This document shows, one piece after another, positions 1 through 10,715 of a DNA stretch of 64,000 nt. Each line of letters opens with the position of its first letter. The first letter of the stretch is position 1. The stretch spans positions 1 through 64,000 of the forward strand of contig JAYKXP010000057.1 of assembly GCA_037176845.1 (NCBI GenBank), given 5' to 3'. The DNA is from Paramarasmius palmivorus (lineage: Eukaryota; Basidiomycota; Agaricomycetes; Agaricales; Marasmiaceae). The notes beneath the pieces are model-generated. The model had not been told where the DNA came from, did not search any database, and saw only the letters and a program-made list of their open reading frames with translations. Position numbers and translations under genes: made by a program.

Positions 1-102
1 TCCTCCATATTAGAATATCCAATAAACCTGGCAACGACGCAGCCTAAAATAACATAAATGTAAGCCAACAACGCCCTCGTCCAATACCACAAAGCTCACC
101 GG

Positions 103-2534
103 TTAATCCAACGAAGCAAGCGTAAATTCGCCAAATCCGAATGCACCAAGCTCGCATCCAACAACGGTATTCACCAGGTGGCCAATGCTTGCTGTGAAAC
201 CACTCCTCACATCATGCCCTCTTCCGTCTTCATCATCTGAGAGCACAGCAACGAGAATAACTCCCCGCACACATCAAAAGACGTAAAGAGGACGAATCAC
301 ACAAAAGACAAATGGCACTCACCTCGATCGATCCGCAATGGACTAGACAAACCACTTTCTTCGAGAACCTGCGTTTAGGATCAGCTGGCCTACAGTCACT
401 GAACGATGAAAACAGTAAGCGAAAGGAAAAGAAAAAGAGAAACCTCGCAACACAACCCACCTGCTTATGAGCTACACCCGCCTCGACAAGAGAAACCGTC
501 TTGTCCTGTAAGTTTGGTGACCTAAAACAGCCATCAGACCACGATGACCCAAACAAACACATAAACGTACTCAGCAGAGGAACGAGGACCATCGGCCTCC
601 GAATTGGTATCCATGTCAAGCCTACAACAACGTTAATACACGTCCCCTTAGCAAACCAAAAAGGAAAAAAGACGAACCCAGTCCACTCTGGTGATACCCG
701 GCTGCGAACGAAGTACCAGCAGAAGAATCTTGCCTGAACGCCCTTGCCTTCCCCGAAAAAGAATTGAAAACAGTATCAAGTGAAGGAAGGCTCTCTTCCG
801 AATCACTCAATGCTCTACATCACAGAAAAAAGCATCAAAAAAGACATCAACAATAAGAACGAAAACGTACCTAAACTCCACAGTAGCAGCCTCGAGTCGA
901 CGCTTGCCCCTAGAACACTGACATTACCTATCCGTAAACCGATCCCGATACATAGTAACTTACACTTTAGTCGACGGAGAAAGTAACGTAGACTCCATCT
1001 GCATATGGGAGTCTTCGCCGGTCCCTACAGCTTGCACCTTCGGCTTCGACTTAACGAATCTGAAGCACATCCGGTGACTTCACTAAAAATGCATGTCAAT
1101 AACAAAACATACCGCAGGCCAGATACACTCACGAAACATTGTTTGCCATCGAAACAACACCCATGGCAGAAGTCCTCTCCCGGCTTCCAACACCCCCCCT
1201 CTTCCTTCCACGCTGGCCCGTACGAGCACCCTAGAAGAAGGCCTGACAGAAGGACGATAAGAAGTATCAGACAAGCTACAGGAAATAGTGCATATCAACA
1301 AGCGCAGAAGAAAACAAACAGCTTAAGACCCACTTAGTGCCTGTCACAGAATCTTCATCTTCCGAAACCAGAGCATCCAGTCTACAGTAACAATGAGGAG
1401 CACACCCAAAACAACCAACATTAAACAAAACATACTGTTGTATCAATTTTGGAGCTGCTTGCTCGGCAGAAACTACTCGCTGTGAGGGCTTCCTACTGAG
1501 AAAATCAGTTTCCATACAGGAATGCAAAAATGCAAAAAAGCAGCTCACTTCCGCAAACTGGTCCGACGTCTATCCTCAGCGTCTCCAGGACTAGCCCTAG
1601 GACACCAAAAGCAAGCCAAGCGTTAAATAAAAGGGTCTATCGAAGGAATCAAGAATAAACATACCTTTTCCTCGGCGACAACGTCAAGTCTTGAACGCGG
1701 ATCTTAGAGGGGGAGGCACTAAAAAGCAAACATCAGTAACGTTATACGCAGAGCCGCAGAACATGCTCACTTCTCGTCGGAATCATTAGCCTTTTCTTAT
1801 CCGAAACAGAAGGAAAGTATCATCATTCAAAAGCCTCTGCTTAACAGGAGTACGCCTTAAGCAACATCGATCCAATCAAAACCAAGTCATTCCAGGTTGT
1901 CCTTGAACTACGCACGGTGGACGATCCTCTCGAACTGACAATTGAATCTCGCTACACAATTCGATCAGCACGAGACCCACCATCAAGGAACATAGACTTA
2001 CTTATCCGAATCCATAGACCCGAAACGACGCACAGGAGACTCATTCCTGACCACAGGGCGACACGCCTGCTGGCAAACACAGAGCTAAGAATCAGAACAT
2101 CGCTGCCATGAAATAGGAACTGACGAAACGGAAACAATAGATCCATCACTGTCGTCTTGAACCAAGGTATATTTCTTGGAATGCCTATACGAAAGATTAA
2201 CACCAGCAACAAGGGCAGGCACATCCACTGACGTAGTGTCCTGCTCACGAGAAACCATTCTACAATAAAGCATAAGATGGGATGCAACAACACCAAAAGA
2301 AATGACATACTCAGAATCGGAGTCTATAACACCGTCTTCGCCGAAAGTCCTTCCGATACACTAGGATAACGATCAGAACATATCATAAAGTAACGACACC
2401 CAAACCAAAAGACCTACTTCACCACGGAGTCGAGAACAGCAGCTTGTTGGACGCCTTGTCAGACATTCTTTGACTATAAAGCATTAAGTTAGGCCAAAGC
2501 AACCGAACGAAAGTACTGACCTTTTCCTAGGCAT
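103..2534 (-). CDS. Intron-rich protein of unknown function with a Cys/His cluster
   Basis: I do not recognise this gene. About a dozen exons on the minus strand join in one open frame with canonical donors (GTAAGT, GTATGT, GTGAGT, GTACGT). The start chosen is the ATG at 2534, because a TATA box lies about 80 bp upstream; the short first exon (MPRK) then splices to one beginning near MSDKASNK. The stop is TAA at 103-105. The product is roughly 350-400 residues, Ser/Asp/Glu-rich at the N terminus and again in the last third. In the middle lies a dense cluster, C-x8-11-C-x7-C-H-x-C-C-x5-C (part reads GEDFCHGCCFDGKQC), which could bind zinc. The C terminus is Gly-rich (ELGAFGFGEFTLASLD). One junction near 1330-1260 lacks a clear GT donor. 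Hydrophilic + strand frames here are open too, but they lack splice logic. The strand is fairly sure; the function is unknown. Confidence 0.6.
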
Positions 2535-2613
2535 TTCCGCTGCAAATAAACAAAGACGAAATGGACACAGAGCAGTCAGAAGACCGTGGAATATCGCCCT
2601 ACATCGCCCCCCC

Positions 2614-2621
2614 TTATATAC
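2614..2621 (-). promoter_or_regulatory. TATA box upstream of the 103-2534 gene
   Basis: The minus strand reads GTATATAAGG here, about 80 bp upstream of the proposed ATG at 2534. The + strand reads TTATATA at the same place, so it could also serve the + strand gene that follows. Confidence 0.4.
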
Positions 2622-2755
2622 CCGAAAATGGCCCGATCCAAACGAAAAAACCAACGGGGAAAGGAAAAGATGGCATGAGCTGAGAAGCCAAAGAGAAAGG
2701 CCAAAGCGAAACAAGGTAGAGAACAAGCAACAGCTCACTTGACACGTAAAATCGT

Positions 2756-4360
2756 CACATGACAGACGAGCGCTTCTCCTTTCCCTTCTTCACCAAACCC
2801 AGCATGCTCGCACACCGGCTGTGAAACCGCTAGAACGTCAAACCTTCCCAACAGCAACAAAAACCCATATCGTCCAGTCACATGCCAATGCACCGATTCC
2901 GTACATCCCAACTCAATGGACAAGTTCACCTCGGTTAAGGCTAACGGAGATGCTCCATCCATACCTCGAGGTGTTTCAAGGCCAATGAAAACCTTCTGAC
3001 GGCAAAGGAAGACCGTAAAGGCGTTATGAAAACTGAAGAGGAGGTACGTGACCAAGTTTTAGGAGAAGACTGAAAATCTGATCAAGCAGCATAAATTCAG
3101 CCAGCCATGCAACGTTAGCCCCCCCAGACACAACGACCTCCAAAGAACTTTGTGTACAAGCAAACGCTATGCTAGAAAACTCTTACCAACTCGAGCACGC
3201 TGGTAAGTAAGTTCCTCAGCGATCAAGAACCACCACTTGACGGCAACATAATCTTTCAACTACAGCCATCGAACTCGAAAGAATCAGCAATGCAAGGATC
3301 GCCACGGGACGCCTCTCTCACCCTATATCAAAATACGCCGAGCGAGTCATTAAAAACTCAACCTTGCGTTCTTCCTGACGCACATCCCTAGGGTACCAGC
3401 GACACGAACTTTACAACTCTTAGCTTCCCTTCCACCACAGGTTGCGCTTGGCGCGTCACCGACGCAGCCCCGGAAAATCCAGAAGAAATAGTGTTCACCA
3501 TCCAAGGAATCGTCTTACAATGCGATCTTCCACCAATCATACACCCATTCGGAAAGTACGTCTTCGAACCCACAACCGGTCTACCACTTACGGATCATGT
3601 ACATTAGGGCAACGTCACCGAAACATCTCCAACAGAGAATTGTGCTCACGGGCCTCAGCACCCCAACTTTTCAGAAAGCGCTCCACGGCGTAACTTACAT
3701 CGACGGGTTACTCAGACTAAACATACGAGACAAACCGCGAGAACAAGGACGCACCGTCGGAGGCCACTCCACAATCACAATAGCGAACCGATACTTCACA
3801 AGCAAAAAGATCGCAACAGAAGAAGAGCACATCGACTTCCATCCCAATATCGATCCTAAAGGAATCCTCGATGCGTTCAGAGGAAACGCCCTTGTCCATA
3901 CCATGGAAAACGAAGTCTATTACTACCGAAAACAAATTTTACAGTCAGGAGATTACCAGTATGTCGTCCACAACCAATCCAAGCGCTTACTGATCAGTAA
4001 TAAACGAATAGCTTCACCCATACGCATCCTGGAACGATAAAAAACGGAGACATAGTAGAAATCCAGTTCACGCTGACTCTCATCGAAGGCACGAACACCA
4101 GGAACCGGGATCCGATCTCAACTTGTTTCACACGACTGGTGCTAAGATCTGTAACTCTACTCGACGACACTTTCTCCGAAGTACGCTATCTCCTCACCAA
4201 TACATCCTGTACACTGACAAGCATGCCACAGAATGCAAGGAACTCGGCGGCCAAACCACCACGACCACAGACGCTGAAAAGGAAAGTGGGGCACGAAGAG
4301 GAGGATTCCAGGGAAACTGAGCATAGATTAAAAAGGATGACAATCGATTCGGAGGAGTGA
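2756..4360 (+). pseudogene. Agaricomycete family of unknown function, probably frameshifted
   Basis: I know this family from memory as a recurrent agaricomycete protein of unknown function. Exons read by eye: about 2756-2960 (Cys pairs CSHTGC and VTCQC followed by DKFTSV), 3169-3202 and 3266-3380 (IELERISNARIATGRL), 3392-3598 (FTTLSFPSTTGCAWRV, then FTIQGIVLQCDLPP), 3636-3958 (ITIANRYFTSKKIA, then IDPKGILDAF), 4012-4180 (NGDIVEIQFTLTLIEG) and 4232-4360 (basic-acidic tail, TGA stop). The introns at 3599-3635, 3959-4011 and 4181-4231 keep frame exactly. Between 3360 and 3395 the frame does not continue: one frame stops at TGA, and the frame leading into the next exon contains TAG at 3389-3391 with no room for an intron. 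The 5' end also lacks a clear start. I call it a damaged copy; an unseen splice form could rescue it. Confidence 0.55.
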
Positions 4361-4687
4361 CCATTATGTTAAAGTAGACACTTAGTGAAACGACTACAAC
4401 TCAAATGCATCGTCAACTGTTAAATTAACACACTTGCGAGCCAATCGAAGGCGTAAACAGAGTATCACCTAACCTTTCGACCCGCAAGTCAAATACCTCA
4501 CGCCCAGCAGGAACATACACGGCAAACACAACACAATACAGTCCTCTCAGAGCTTTCCACGAAGGAACGGACCCATCATGAACGACATTGACACCCAACA
4601 CCAATCCATTCACTACAATTTAAAGAAGCTCAACGATTCAAGAACGCTTCACTACATAACAACCACCGAACCAACCACCAACCACAT
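4361..4687. other. No gene seen between convergent genes
   Basis: The stretch lies between the convergent 3' ends of the 2756-4360 and 4688-5498 genes. It holds only short frames without splice logic. It is T-poor on the + strand like its surroundings. Confidence 0.4.
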
Positions 4688-5498
4688 TCAAGACGTAGCC
4701 AAATCAAGATCGCCTCCGTACAGGTGAAGAAAATCTTGCGCTGAAACAAAAACCACGCCCGGATCAGGGATCAAAGCGTCATAATCAAAACTGCCATCTC
4801 TAAAGATCCTATCATAAATAGCATGCAGGTGACTACACCAGAACATGGCATTAGCGCAGCCCAAACGTCATGCAAAAAAGAAAACAATCTCACTGTACGA
4901 CATCCACCGCTTGGTCCCTCAGTGTACCAGAGCTCAAAACATCCGAACTATCAAAATTAACAAGCACCGGTCCGAACCAAGGACGTCGCAATCCGTCCGC
5001 CAGCCGACCCAGCATAATAGTAAGAAAATCATTACGTTGAGCGCGGACCGCTGAAGTCTGCTTCAAGTAAATCAACATATAATTCTCCTGTGGCTGGGTG
5101 ACCATATAAGTCCTCTTTATTTGGATGGCACCGGTAGCTCGCAGATACGGCCTGAAGTCCAAAATACTGGTCGCGGACCGAGAAAGCCACACGATCTGAG
5201 GCTCGCCAATCAACGGAAAGTAAAGAAACGCCTATTAGATTATAAGTGCGAAGAAAGAGGAATAGCTTATAGCGCCCACTAACCTTCCTATTGTCCTCTG
5301 GAACAGCGGAAGGAACGACAATCGGATTGCCAGAGGATCCTTCACCTTCCTAAACCATCACAAACATGAGCACCACACGAAACATAAAAGGAACGAACAC
5401 ACCGCATAAGGATTAACATTCTCGTCCACTTCCCGAGTCACAGAAGGCAAAGAAGCGGCTCTGGCTCTGGGAAACGATCTTCGAGAACGAGTATACAT
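4688..5498 (-). CDS. Agaricomycete family of unknown function (PWFGPV motif)
   Basis: Five exons on the minus strand read through in frame. The ATG at 5498 opens an Arg-rich segment (MYTRSRRSFPRARA); donor GTGTGT; an exon with EGEGSSGNPIVVPSAVPED; donor GTTAGT; a long exon with LIGEPQIVWLSRS, ending in the motif RRPWFGPVLVNFDSS; donor GTGAGA; and a last exon ending FLHLYGGDLDLATS before TGA at 4688-4690. The length is about 240 residues. Its order of motifs (GNPI, then IVWL, then PWFGPV) matches an unknown family I remember from many agaric genomes, often in several copies. No catalytic motif is apparent. It converges with the frameshifted gene to its left. I am fairly sure of the gene model; the function is unknown. 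Confidence 0.65.
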
Positions 5499-5807
5499 CT
5501 CAAATATCCTATAAATCAATCAAGACGACGACGGCTCATTAAAGAAAACGGAAACAAACCAAAATCAACCGTGACGCGCTAAGACACGATCTCGACTCGA
5601 GAAACAAGACTGGCCCGGACAAAGGACGGCACGACCAGGAAAGCAGGATACCATCAGGCTGGCAAATACCTCGTCCTAAATAGACCGGCAAGCTCACAAG
5701 GAAACGTGATCTGGAAACACTGGCAGCTACAAACTAGAACCTCCGAGGTCCTCCCAGAAACACACCACGACAGGCCAAAGAAAGGGAACTCCGAGTCTAT
5801 TCGACGA

Positions 5808-6343
5808 TCAAATCGCAAACCCTGTACTCCGAAGAGAATCGCTGAAAAAAGGAGAAACCCGCCCCAAAGGAAGCTCCACACCTTCAAGCTGACACAAGGA
5901 CACCTCGACTCCGCGATCTAGACCAAAAACGCAACCAAATCTACATCGTCGGACAACCGACAACAAACTGTTTCCAAGCTTCACTCGAAGCAATAACCCC
6001 AAACCATTTGAATCACAAATTATCCGCACCAGAAGCCAAATGCCAGCCACAACATCTACGAAAAGAAGCGAAAGAAGCGCATTCCAACACGAAGACCGAA
6101 AAGTAGGGCATCCGAGGACCAATACGGCATACGGTACAAAAACCTAAGCGGAACAACCACTACGCCACCTTCCATCGCAGGGCCAAGAATGCAATTAACG
6201 CTATCAAACTGTTCGGCGACCAAAACGCTCCTGCGCAATCGGCCTTTCAGCTCAGCACAAAGAAACACGAGATCGGCCTGCCTACTAGAACACCGGCACG
6301 AGACCATCAATGCACGTCGGACCAATTCAAACAGCAAATCCAT
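5808..6343 (-). CDS. Possible multi-exon gene of unknown function (partial model)
   Basis: The minus strand holds an ATG at 6343 directly downstream of a TATA-like sequence. A long open frame rich in Val, Leu and Cys follows (MDLLFELVRRALMVSCRC), then a probable second exon after an acceptor near 6062 (IWLLVRIICDSN). The 3' end below 5808 was not resolved. The + strand is open as well in this T-poor DNA and gives Lys-rich frames, so strand assignment is uncertain. No family is recognised. Confidence 0.3.
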
Positions 6344-6348
6344 ACTTT

Positions 6349-6359
6349 CTATATATAAA
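6349..6359. promoter_or_regulatory. Near-palindromic TATA element between divergent genes
   Basis: TATATATAAA lies 47 bp upstream of the acidic-protein ATG at 6406 (+) and just upstream of the minus-strand ATG at 6343. It could drive both. Confidence 0.4.
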
Positions 6360-6405
6360 CAGGCTGTAACGCGACCAGATTCGCAAGCGCAAAAGAACGA
6401 CTACG

Positions 6406-6865
6406 ATGCAAACAGGTAAACATCAGGACTCCACTCATCAAAAAGACACCACTCACACCAAATCTGCAGCAGCAACCAGAATAGCACTGCAACTAAACAG
6501 CCTGAACTACGCCCAGCAGGTGGCAGTAAGAGCCCTAGTGGAGACACTACTCCTAACAGGTAAGCATCTAAGCGAAACGAAAAATCACGCACTGACCATC
6601 ACCAGCTACAACAGAGACGATACACGACATCCTCATCCAAACCGACTTTCTGTCGGATTTAGCTGCCGACACCGAAGAATCCGAACAAGAGAACATATCA
6701 GACGAATCAGACATGGAAAGCACGAGCAGCAGTTCTAGCGGAGAACACACCTCAGACCCTGATGAAGAACAAACCAGCAGCGAGGACGAAGGAAACGAGT
6801 ATCAGCTAGTAGACGAGTGCAGCGACATGGATGTCAGCGAAGATGGTCAAAGTATCTCAGAGTAA
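6406..6865 (+). CDS. Short acidic, serine-rich protein of unknown function
   Basis: Three exons give 116 residues with exact phase: 6406-6415 (MQT plus one base), 6470-6559 and 6615-6865, with donors GTAAAC and GTAAGC and acceptors TGCAG and AACAG. The first half has a short hydrophobic helix-like segment (YAQQVAVRALVETLLL, then IHDILIQTDFLSDLAAD). The second half is almost entirely Glu, Asp and Ser and ends at TAA. No domain is recognised. Acidic tails like this occur in DNA-mimic, chromatin-binding and transcription-activation proteins, but nothing here decides between them. A TATA element stands 47 bp upstream. Confidence 0.6.
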
Positions 6866-7044
6866 AATGTAGGGGTAATTACCAACGTTAATTCAATCAA
6901 AAACGAACTTCGCAACAATACATACATCACTGTAAGACCTCAAACGGATACAAACTCGCTGGTACGAACACAAAACTACACCCTAATCCTAAGTTTAACT
7001 AGCCAACAAAGGCCAGCATGTAAGCCCAGCGTATCGGTCCACAA
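6866..7044. other. Short intergenic stretch
   Basis: Lies between the acidic protein and the next minus-strand frames; nothing else is supported. Confidence 0.3.
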
Positions 7045-7422
7045 TCACAACAACACATCGGCCACTGTCACGAACATCAACGTGAGGACACGAAAAAAAA
7101 ACCTTGACTCACAACTTTCCGCCTGAACATACAAATCGCTCCTAGAAGGAACCACGATTTGGAAAATCCCAGCAAGACCAGTGCAAAGCCACTCCAACGC
7201 ACAACGTTCGAAATATCCGGGAACGCAAGCCATCCCAGACTGATCTGGCCACATCAAATTGGATTCCAGTCGAGCAACCATCAAAGCCCACAACTGAGAA
7301 GTAGGCACACACGACAGGTCACGAACTTCACCATGTAGCGCTGGAGGACACGCCATAAAGCAGGTCAACACGGTAGAAGTGAAAGAATCGGCGACCAAAC
7401 TGTTCAACGTGGATAGCACCAA
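7045..7422 (-). CDS. Possible small Cys/Trp-containing protein of unknown function
   Basis: A minus-strand frame runs from an ATG at 7422 through LTCFMACPPALHGEV and VARLESNLMWPDQSG. It probably splices near 7115 (donor GTGAGT, acceptor GACAG) to end in LADVLL at 7045. Open frames of this length are less expected on the stop-prone G/T-rich strand, which argues for a real gene. It begins immediately after the stop of the next gene upstream, so the two may be one transcription unit. No family is recognised. Confidence 0.4.
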   Translation of the reverse strand: MVLSTLNSLVADSFTSTVLTCFMACPPALHGEVRDLSCVPTSQLWALMVARLESNLMWPDQSGMACVPGYFERCALEWLCTGLAGIFQIVVPSRSDLYVQAESCESRFFFRVLTLMFVTVADVLL

Positions 7423-7434
7423 GTCAACGTTGTT

Positions 7435-7756
7435 TCAGAAACGAAGGCTAAGGATTGCCTTGTCGGGAAAACAACGCTGAACATGTATCGGATAATCCTG
7501 GAGTCAAATACAAAAGACGACAATCAAACCTCCGGCAAAAGACCACACAACACAAGCGACTCACCGCAAAAGTGCGAACCAGAATCATCTCCAACTGCCT
7601 CGACCGAGCATCAAAACACCCAACAACGGAGCCCAACAGTCCTTGCAGAGTACGAGGATACGACTCGACAACACGATTGAAGAATTCTTGCACGACAGGG
7701 CAGAAGACGTTCAGCATCATCTTTCGCTCACGCACAGTGATCGTGATACCAGACAT
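7435..7756 (-). CDS. Possible two-exon small protein of unknown function
   Basis: The minus-strand frame starts MSGITITVRERK at 7756 and passes a Cys/Val-rich stretch (LNVFCPVVQEFFNRVVES). It splices at a clean GTGAGT donor to an acceptor CTCCAG and ends FPDKAILSLRF at TGA 7435-7437. About 85 residues. A TATATA sequence lies near 7840 on the same strand. The polypyrimidine run just 5' of the ATG ends in CAG, so this ATG may sit inside a second exon of a longer gene reaching to about 8080. Confidence 0.4.
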
Positions 7757-8417
7757 ACTACTGAAGAGGACGAAAAGGAAAAAACTGGACAACCGGGGTC
7801 TCCTACCAAAGGAAAAGTTAGCCAAACGAACGAGCTATATATGAACGACGAAATAACGAAGCAGAGAACACCGAAAAGAACGAAGATCACGGATAAAGAA
7901 ACGAGATAAACTCACGACACTTCAAACGCCGCACGGAGCAGCCAACGTAACGGAGTAAACCGAACTGGACGTCCAAATGGCAGTGACACACAAGAAGCAA
8001 CGACTCATAAACAAGCAAACGAGGATCGAACATGAAACCACTAGCGGCGATGACTAGAAGACGCCTCGAAACCAACATCGCACCAAAAAGAGAAGCGAAG
8101 ACGGGACGTAGCTTTCAGAGTAAAACGCACCTCAACGGGACTACCACTCCTCATCCAGAATCCGACAGAGAAGCCTGAACGCTGGCAGGCGGAATAGCAA
8201 AAGAAGAAGAGAGCTTCAAAGAAGGCAGCCCGAACGCGGAGAAGAAAAAGCCATACGTGAGAAAACTTTCAAATAGACAGCCTCAAAGCCTTTCACCTAC
8301 AAGAAACGTGCCTGAGAACATACCGGGGTTCTCGGGACAAAGCGTGGGACTTTCGAATAGACGGCTTCAAAAAAATCCACCCATAAAGAACGAGTTCTAT
8401 TTCATTACGAACTCGTA
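7757..8417. other. Unresolved 5' region of the T-poor block
   Basis: The minus strand contains a possible exon near 7912-8078 ending at a GTGAGT donor. The stretch 8281-8370 carries two similar copies of a 25-30 bp segment (ctttcaaatagacagcctca and ctttcgaatagacggcttca). An interrupted palindrome, acgagttc with gaactcgt, spans about 8388-8415 beside the compositional boundary. No gene could be completed. Confidence 0.35.
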
Positions 8418-8660
8418 ATTCATTGGTCATGCGGATACCAGCCCAACTTCAAGTAGGCGGTCAACATTTACCTCAGCCGTATCGCGGTTCTCGGGAACTG
8501 CAGTCGACTCGAAACCTCTCTGACGGTTCAGGAGAACTGTCATCTACCTCAACTACATTGTGGTTCCCAGGAACTGTCTTGAGCTGGATAGTCGAACAGC
8601 AGTTCCTGGGAACTGTTGTTTCAGGTAGAGCTCGCAGACGGTTCATGGGAACTGTCGGCC
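8418..8660 (+). repeat. Left copy of a 243-bp near-identical inverted repeat
   Basis: This segment is the reverse complement of 25233-25475 with only one or two differences seen by eye. It contains five copies of the GTTC-N4-GAAC palindrome. Frames crossing it are repeat-derived and not counted as genes. It starts exactly where the T-poor block ends. Confidence 0.85.
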
Positions 8661-10660
8661 TGTTCGTCAAACTCCACAGACACTGCCATTATACCATCAT
8701 ATGCTATCCTATGCCATACTCAACCTCGACGCACGGGTTGCAATATCAGCCACTCGTACACAGTTTCCCAGAACTACCACCAACTTCAAACTCCATAGGT
8801 TCTTGAGAACTGTCGACAATAGCTATTTCCTACACAATTTCCCAAGTCTCAACTTCCCAAGATCATCACGCAAACAGCATGTTCCTGTATGGGTAGTTTC
8901 CGGGAACCGTTGAGGAACTGTCATGTCACAGTACTAGTGACACAGTGACAATGACCGTCGAGCTTCCCATACAGCAAACCATCACCATGGACAACAATAT
9001 AACCCAGCCTTTGCTCAATGGTAAGACTGATATGTCTTGTAAATTCCTAGCGCTCATTTGGGTCACGTAGACGTCTCAGGCACCCCTTTGCATATTGCGG
9101 ATCCTCATGTACAACATCTGGTGTTGCTCATTCGAACAAATCTCGACAGTAAGTTATAGTGAAGTATCTATGGCAGATCATACATTCATGCAAAATATTC
9201 CAGAAATTCATTGGCATAACGGTCGAGTCAGAGCACATCAACAGAAGGTTGATCAGCATATGGAGCTTGTCGACAAATCAGCCAAAGATGTAGAAGTGGC
9301 ATTTGGTGCGTTCTTATCCAAGATATTATACCAAGCCTTGTTTAATTTTCATAAAGGTTCGCTACTAGAATACTTTTCAACACCACTTACACAGTCTGAA
9401 GCACATGAATCGGATCCCGGACGACGAGAATCATACTCAACAGCCTTGACACGATCTTCCACACCAGAAACTACGTATACCGATGTCTCATATGACAACC
9501 TGGTGCGAAATGTCAATCTTACCCCCAACGGAGGCCATACCAAGACTTTGGAGGAAGACAAGACAAATCCGGTCACATCCACGTCCAATAAGGCTATCCA
9601 AACTGAGGAACACATTGGCACTACCATTACGGCCCCAGCAGAAGGCTGGTCTATCGTGTTCAAGGACTTTCAAACATTCTCTCGGACAGGTCCCTTGCAT
9701 CCTTTCGCATATTCCGGAACTCTGCCCATGTCCAGTATCTCAGGTGCCGTGCCACCCTCATCGTCTCAGCCTCGACCACGGCTGGAGACGATGAGTACAA
9801 GATCCGCAATAGCTTTCAACATGGAACCCCCTACACCTACCGAAAAGGGAAAGGAAAAGCAAACGCAGCATGTCTATCTAGTCTTAACAGGTCACGAAGG
9901 CAGTATTCATCTCAATAGGTGTGTTTGATTGTGGTTCCCCGATTTCTTTACTCTAATGGCTTCGGCACGCTCAGGACTCAAGCCAACAAAGCAGCCAAGG
10001 CCCAGGGAAATCCAGCTCTTACATTCCTCAGTCGACACGAAGCTCAACTAGCCCTCAGTGGTTGTATTGCGTCAAGGCTCGTAGACTACCTTGCAGATGC
10101 TAAGTACGAGAGGGCCTGGTTTACGGTGCTCAAAGGTACCAACCCTGGTGTCTGTAACCGGTGATTAAGCTGGCTTTAGTCGTTCTTGTATAGTATCTGA
10201 CAGCTATGTTTAGGTCAGGACTACTCCGAGCGATTGGAAATGAGCACTTGAAGGATTTGACTAGTGATGACATTGTACCTGCCTTTACAGAGAAGGAAGC
10301 TGAAGATATCTACTATGACCGTAGAAACATGTATGATTCCGAGTAGTGATTACAGTCTCGCAGTCCATTTCCAAATATAGAAGTTCACCTCCAGCCAGTG
10401 TGACACGTCAACGAGTGTGACTATACACGTCACACATCCTGTTCTTTACTTCTTGCCGCGACAACAGTTTTCTGGAACCGCCCTCATTCGACACAGTTCA
10501 GTGGAACTGTAGCAGACGAGATACTGATAAGGCCTCGGATATCGTGCGTCACCAAATCTTCCTTACCAGTTCTGTGGAACTCACGCCGTTGTTACAGCTA
10601 TGCTAGGGTTACCGGAATGCATAATGCATTCCTGTTTGAGGGCGGTTCCTGTGAACTGCG
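8480..10660. repeat. Left cluster of GTTC-N4-GAAC palindromes
   Basis: At least twelve imperfect palindromes of the form RGTTCYNRGAACYG lie at about 8485-8905 and 10468-10660, on both sides of the gene at 8951. Matching arrays occur at 24.9-26.8 kb. They look like subterminal binding-site arrays of a DNA transposon. Confidence 0.75.
8951..10346 (+). CDS. Agaricomycete family of unknown function, transposon-linked
   Basis: Multi-exon + strand gene. The ATG at 8951 (MTVELPIQQTITMDNN) is in frame with a second ATG at 8987. The first exon splices at GTAAGA to one encoding DVSGTPLHIADPH. The largest exon (about 9397-9920) is Ser/Thr/Pro-rich and ends HVYLVLTGHEGSIHLNR. A later exon carries the conserved-looking block HEAQLALSGCIASRLVDYLA. 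The last has DDIVPAFTEKEAEDIYYDR, with TAG at 10344-10346. I recall this C-terminal pattern from an agaric family of unknown role. Phases of two junctions (near 9150 and 10137-10213) were not fully settled. It is framed by the palindrome clusters and converges on the transposase gene. Confidence 0.6.
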
Positions 10661-10715
10661 GCTTGTACAAGGTAGTCTTTAATTGCTGCAGTCGAGTTTA
10701 ACTAACGCGCGTCTA

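Noticed and set aside
1917..2111. Arg-rich + strand frame with protein-like look
   Set aside because: The minus strand here has a GTAAGT intron and exons in phase with the 103-2534 gene. T-poor DNA keeps all + frames open by chance.
2735..3055. Long minus-strand frame opposite the + strand Cys-pair exon
   Set aside because: The + strand reading (CSHTGC, VTCQC) fits the family continued in the next exons; the minus frame lacks matching upstream exons.
8423..8913. Several + strand frames across the left palindrome cluster
   Set aside because: They reappear in every repeat unit on both sides of the block and are by-products of the repeat.
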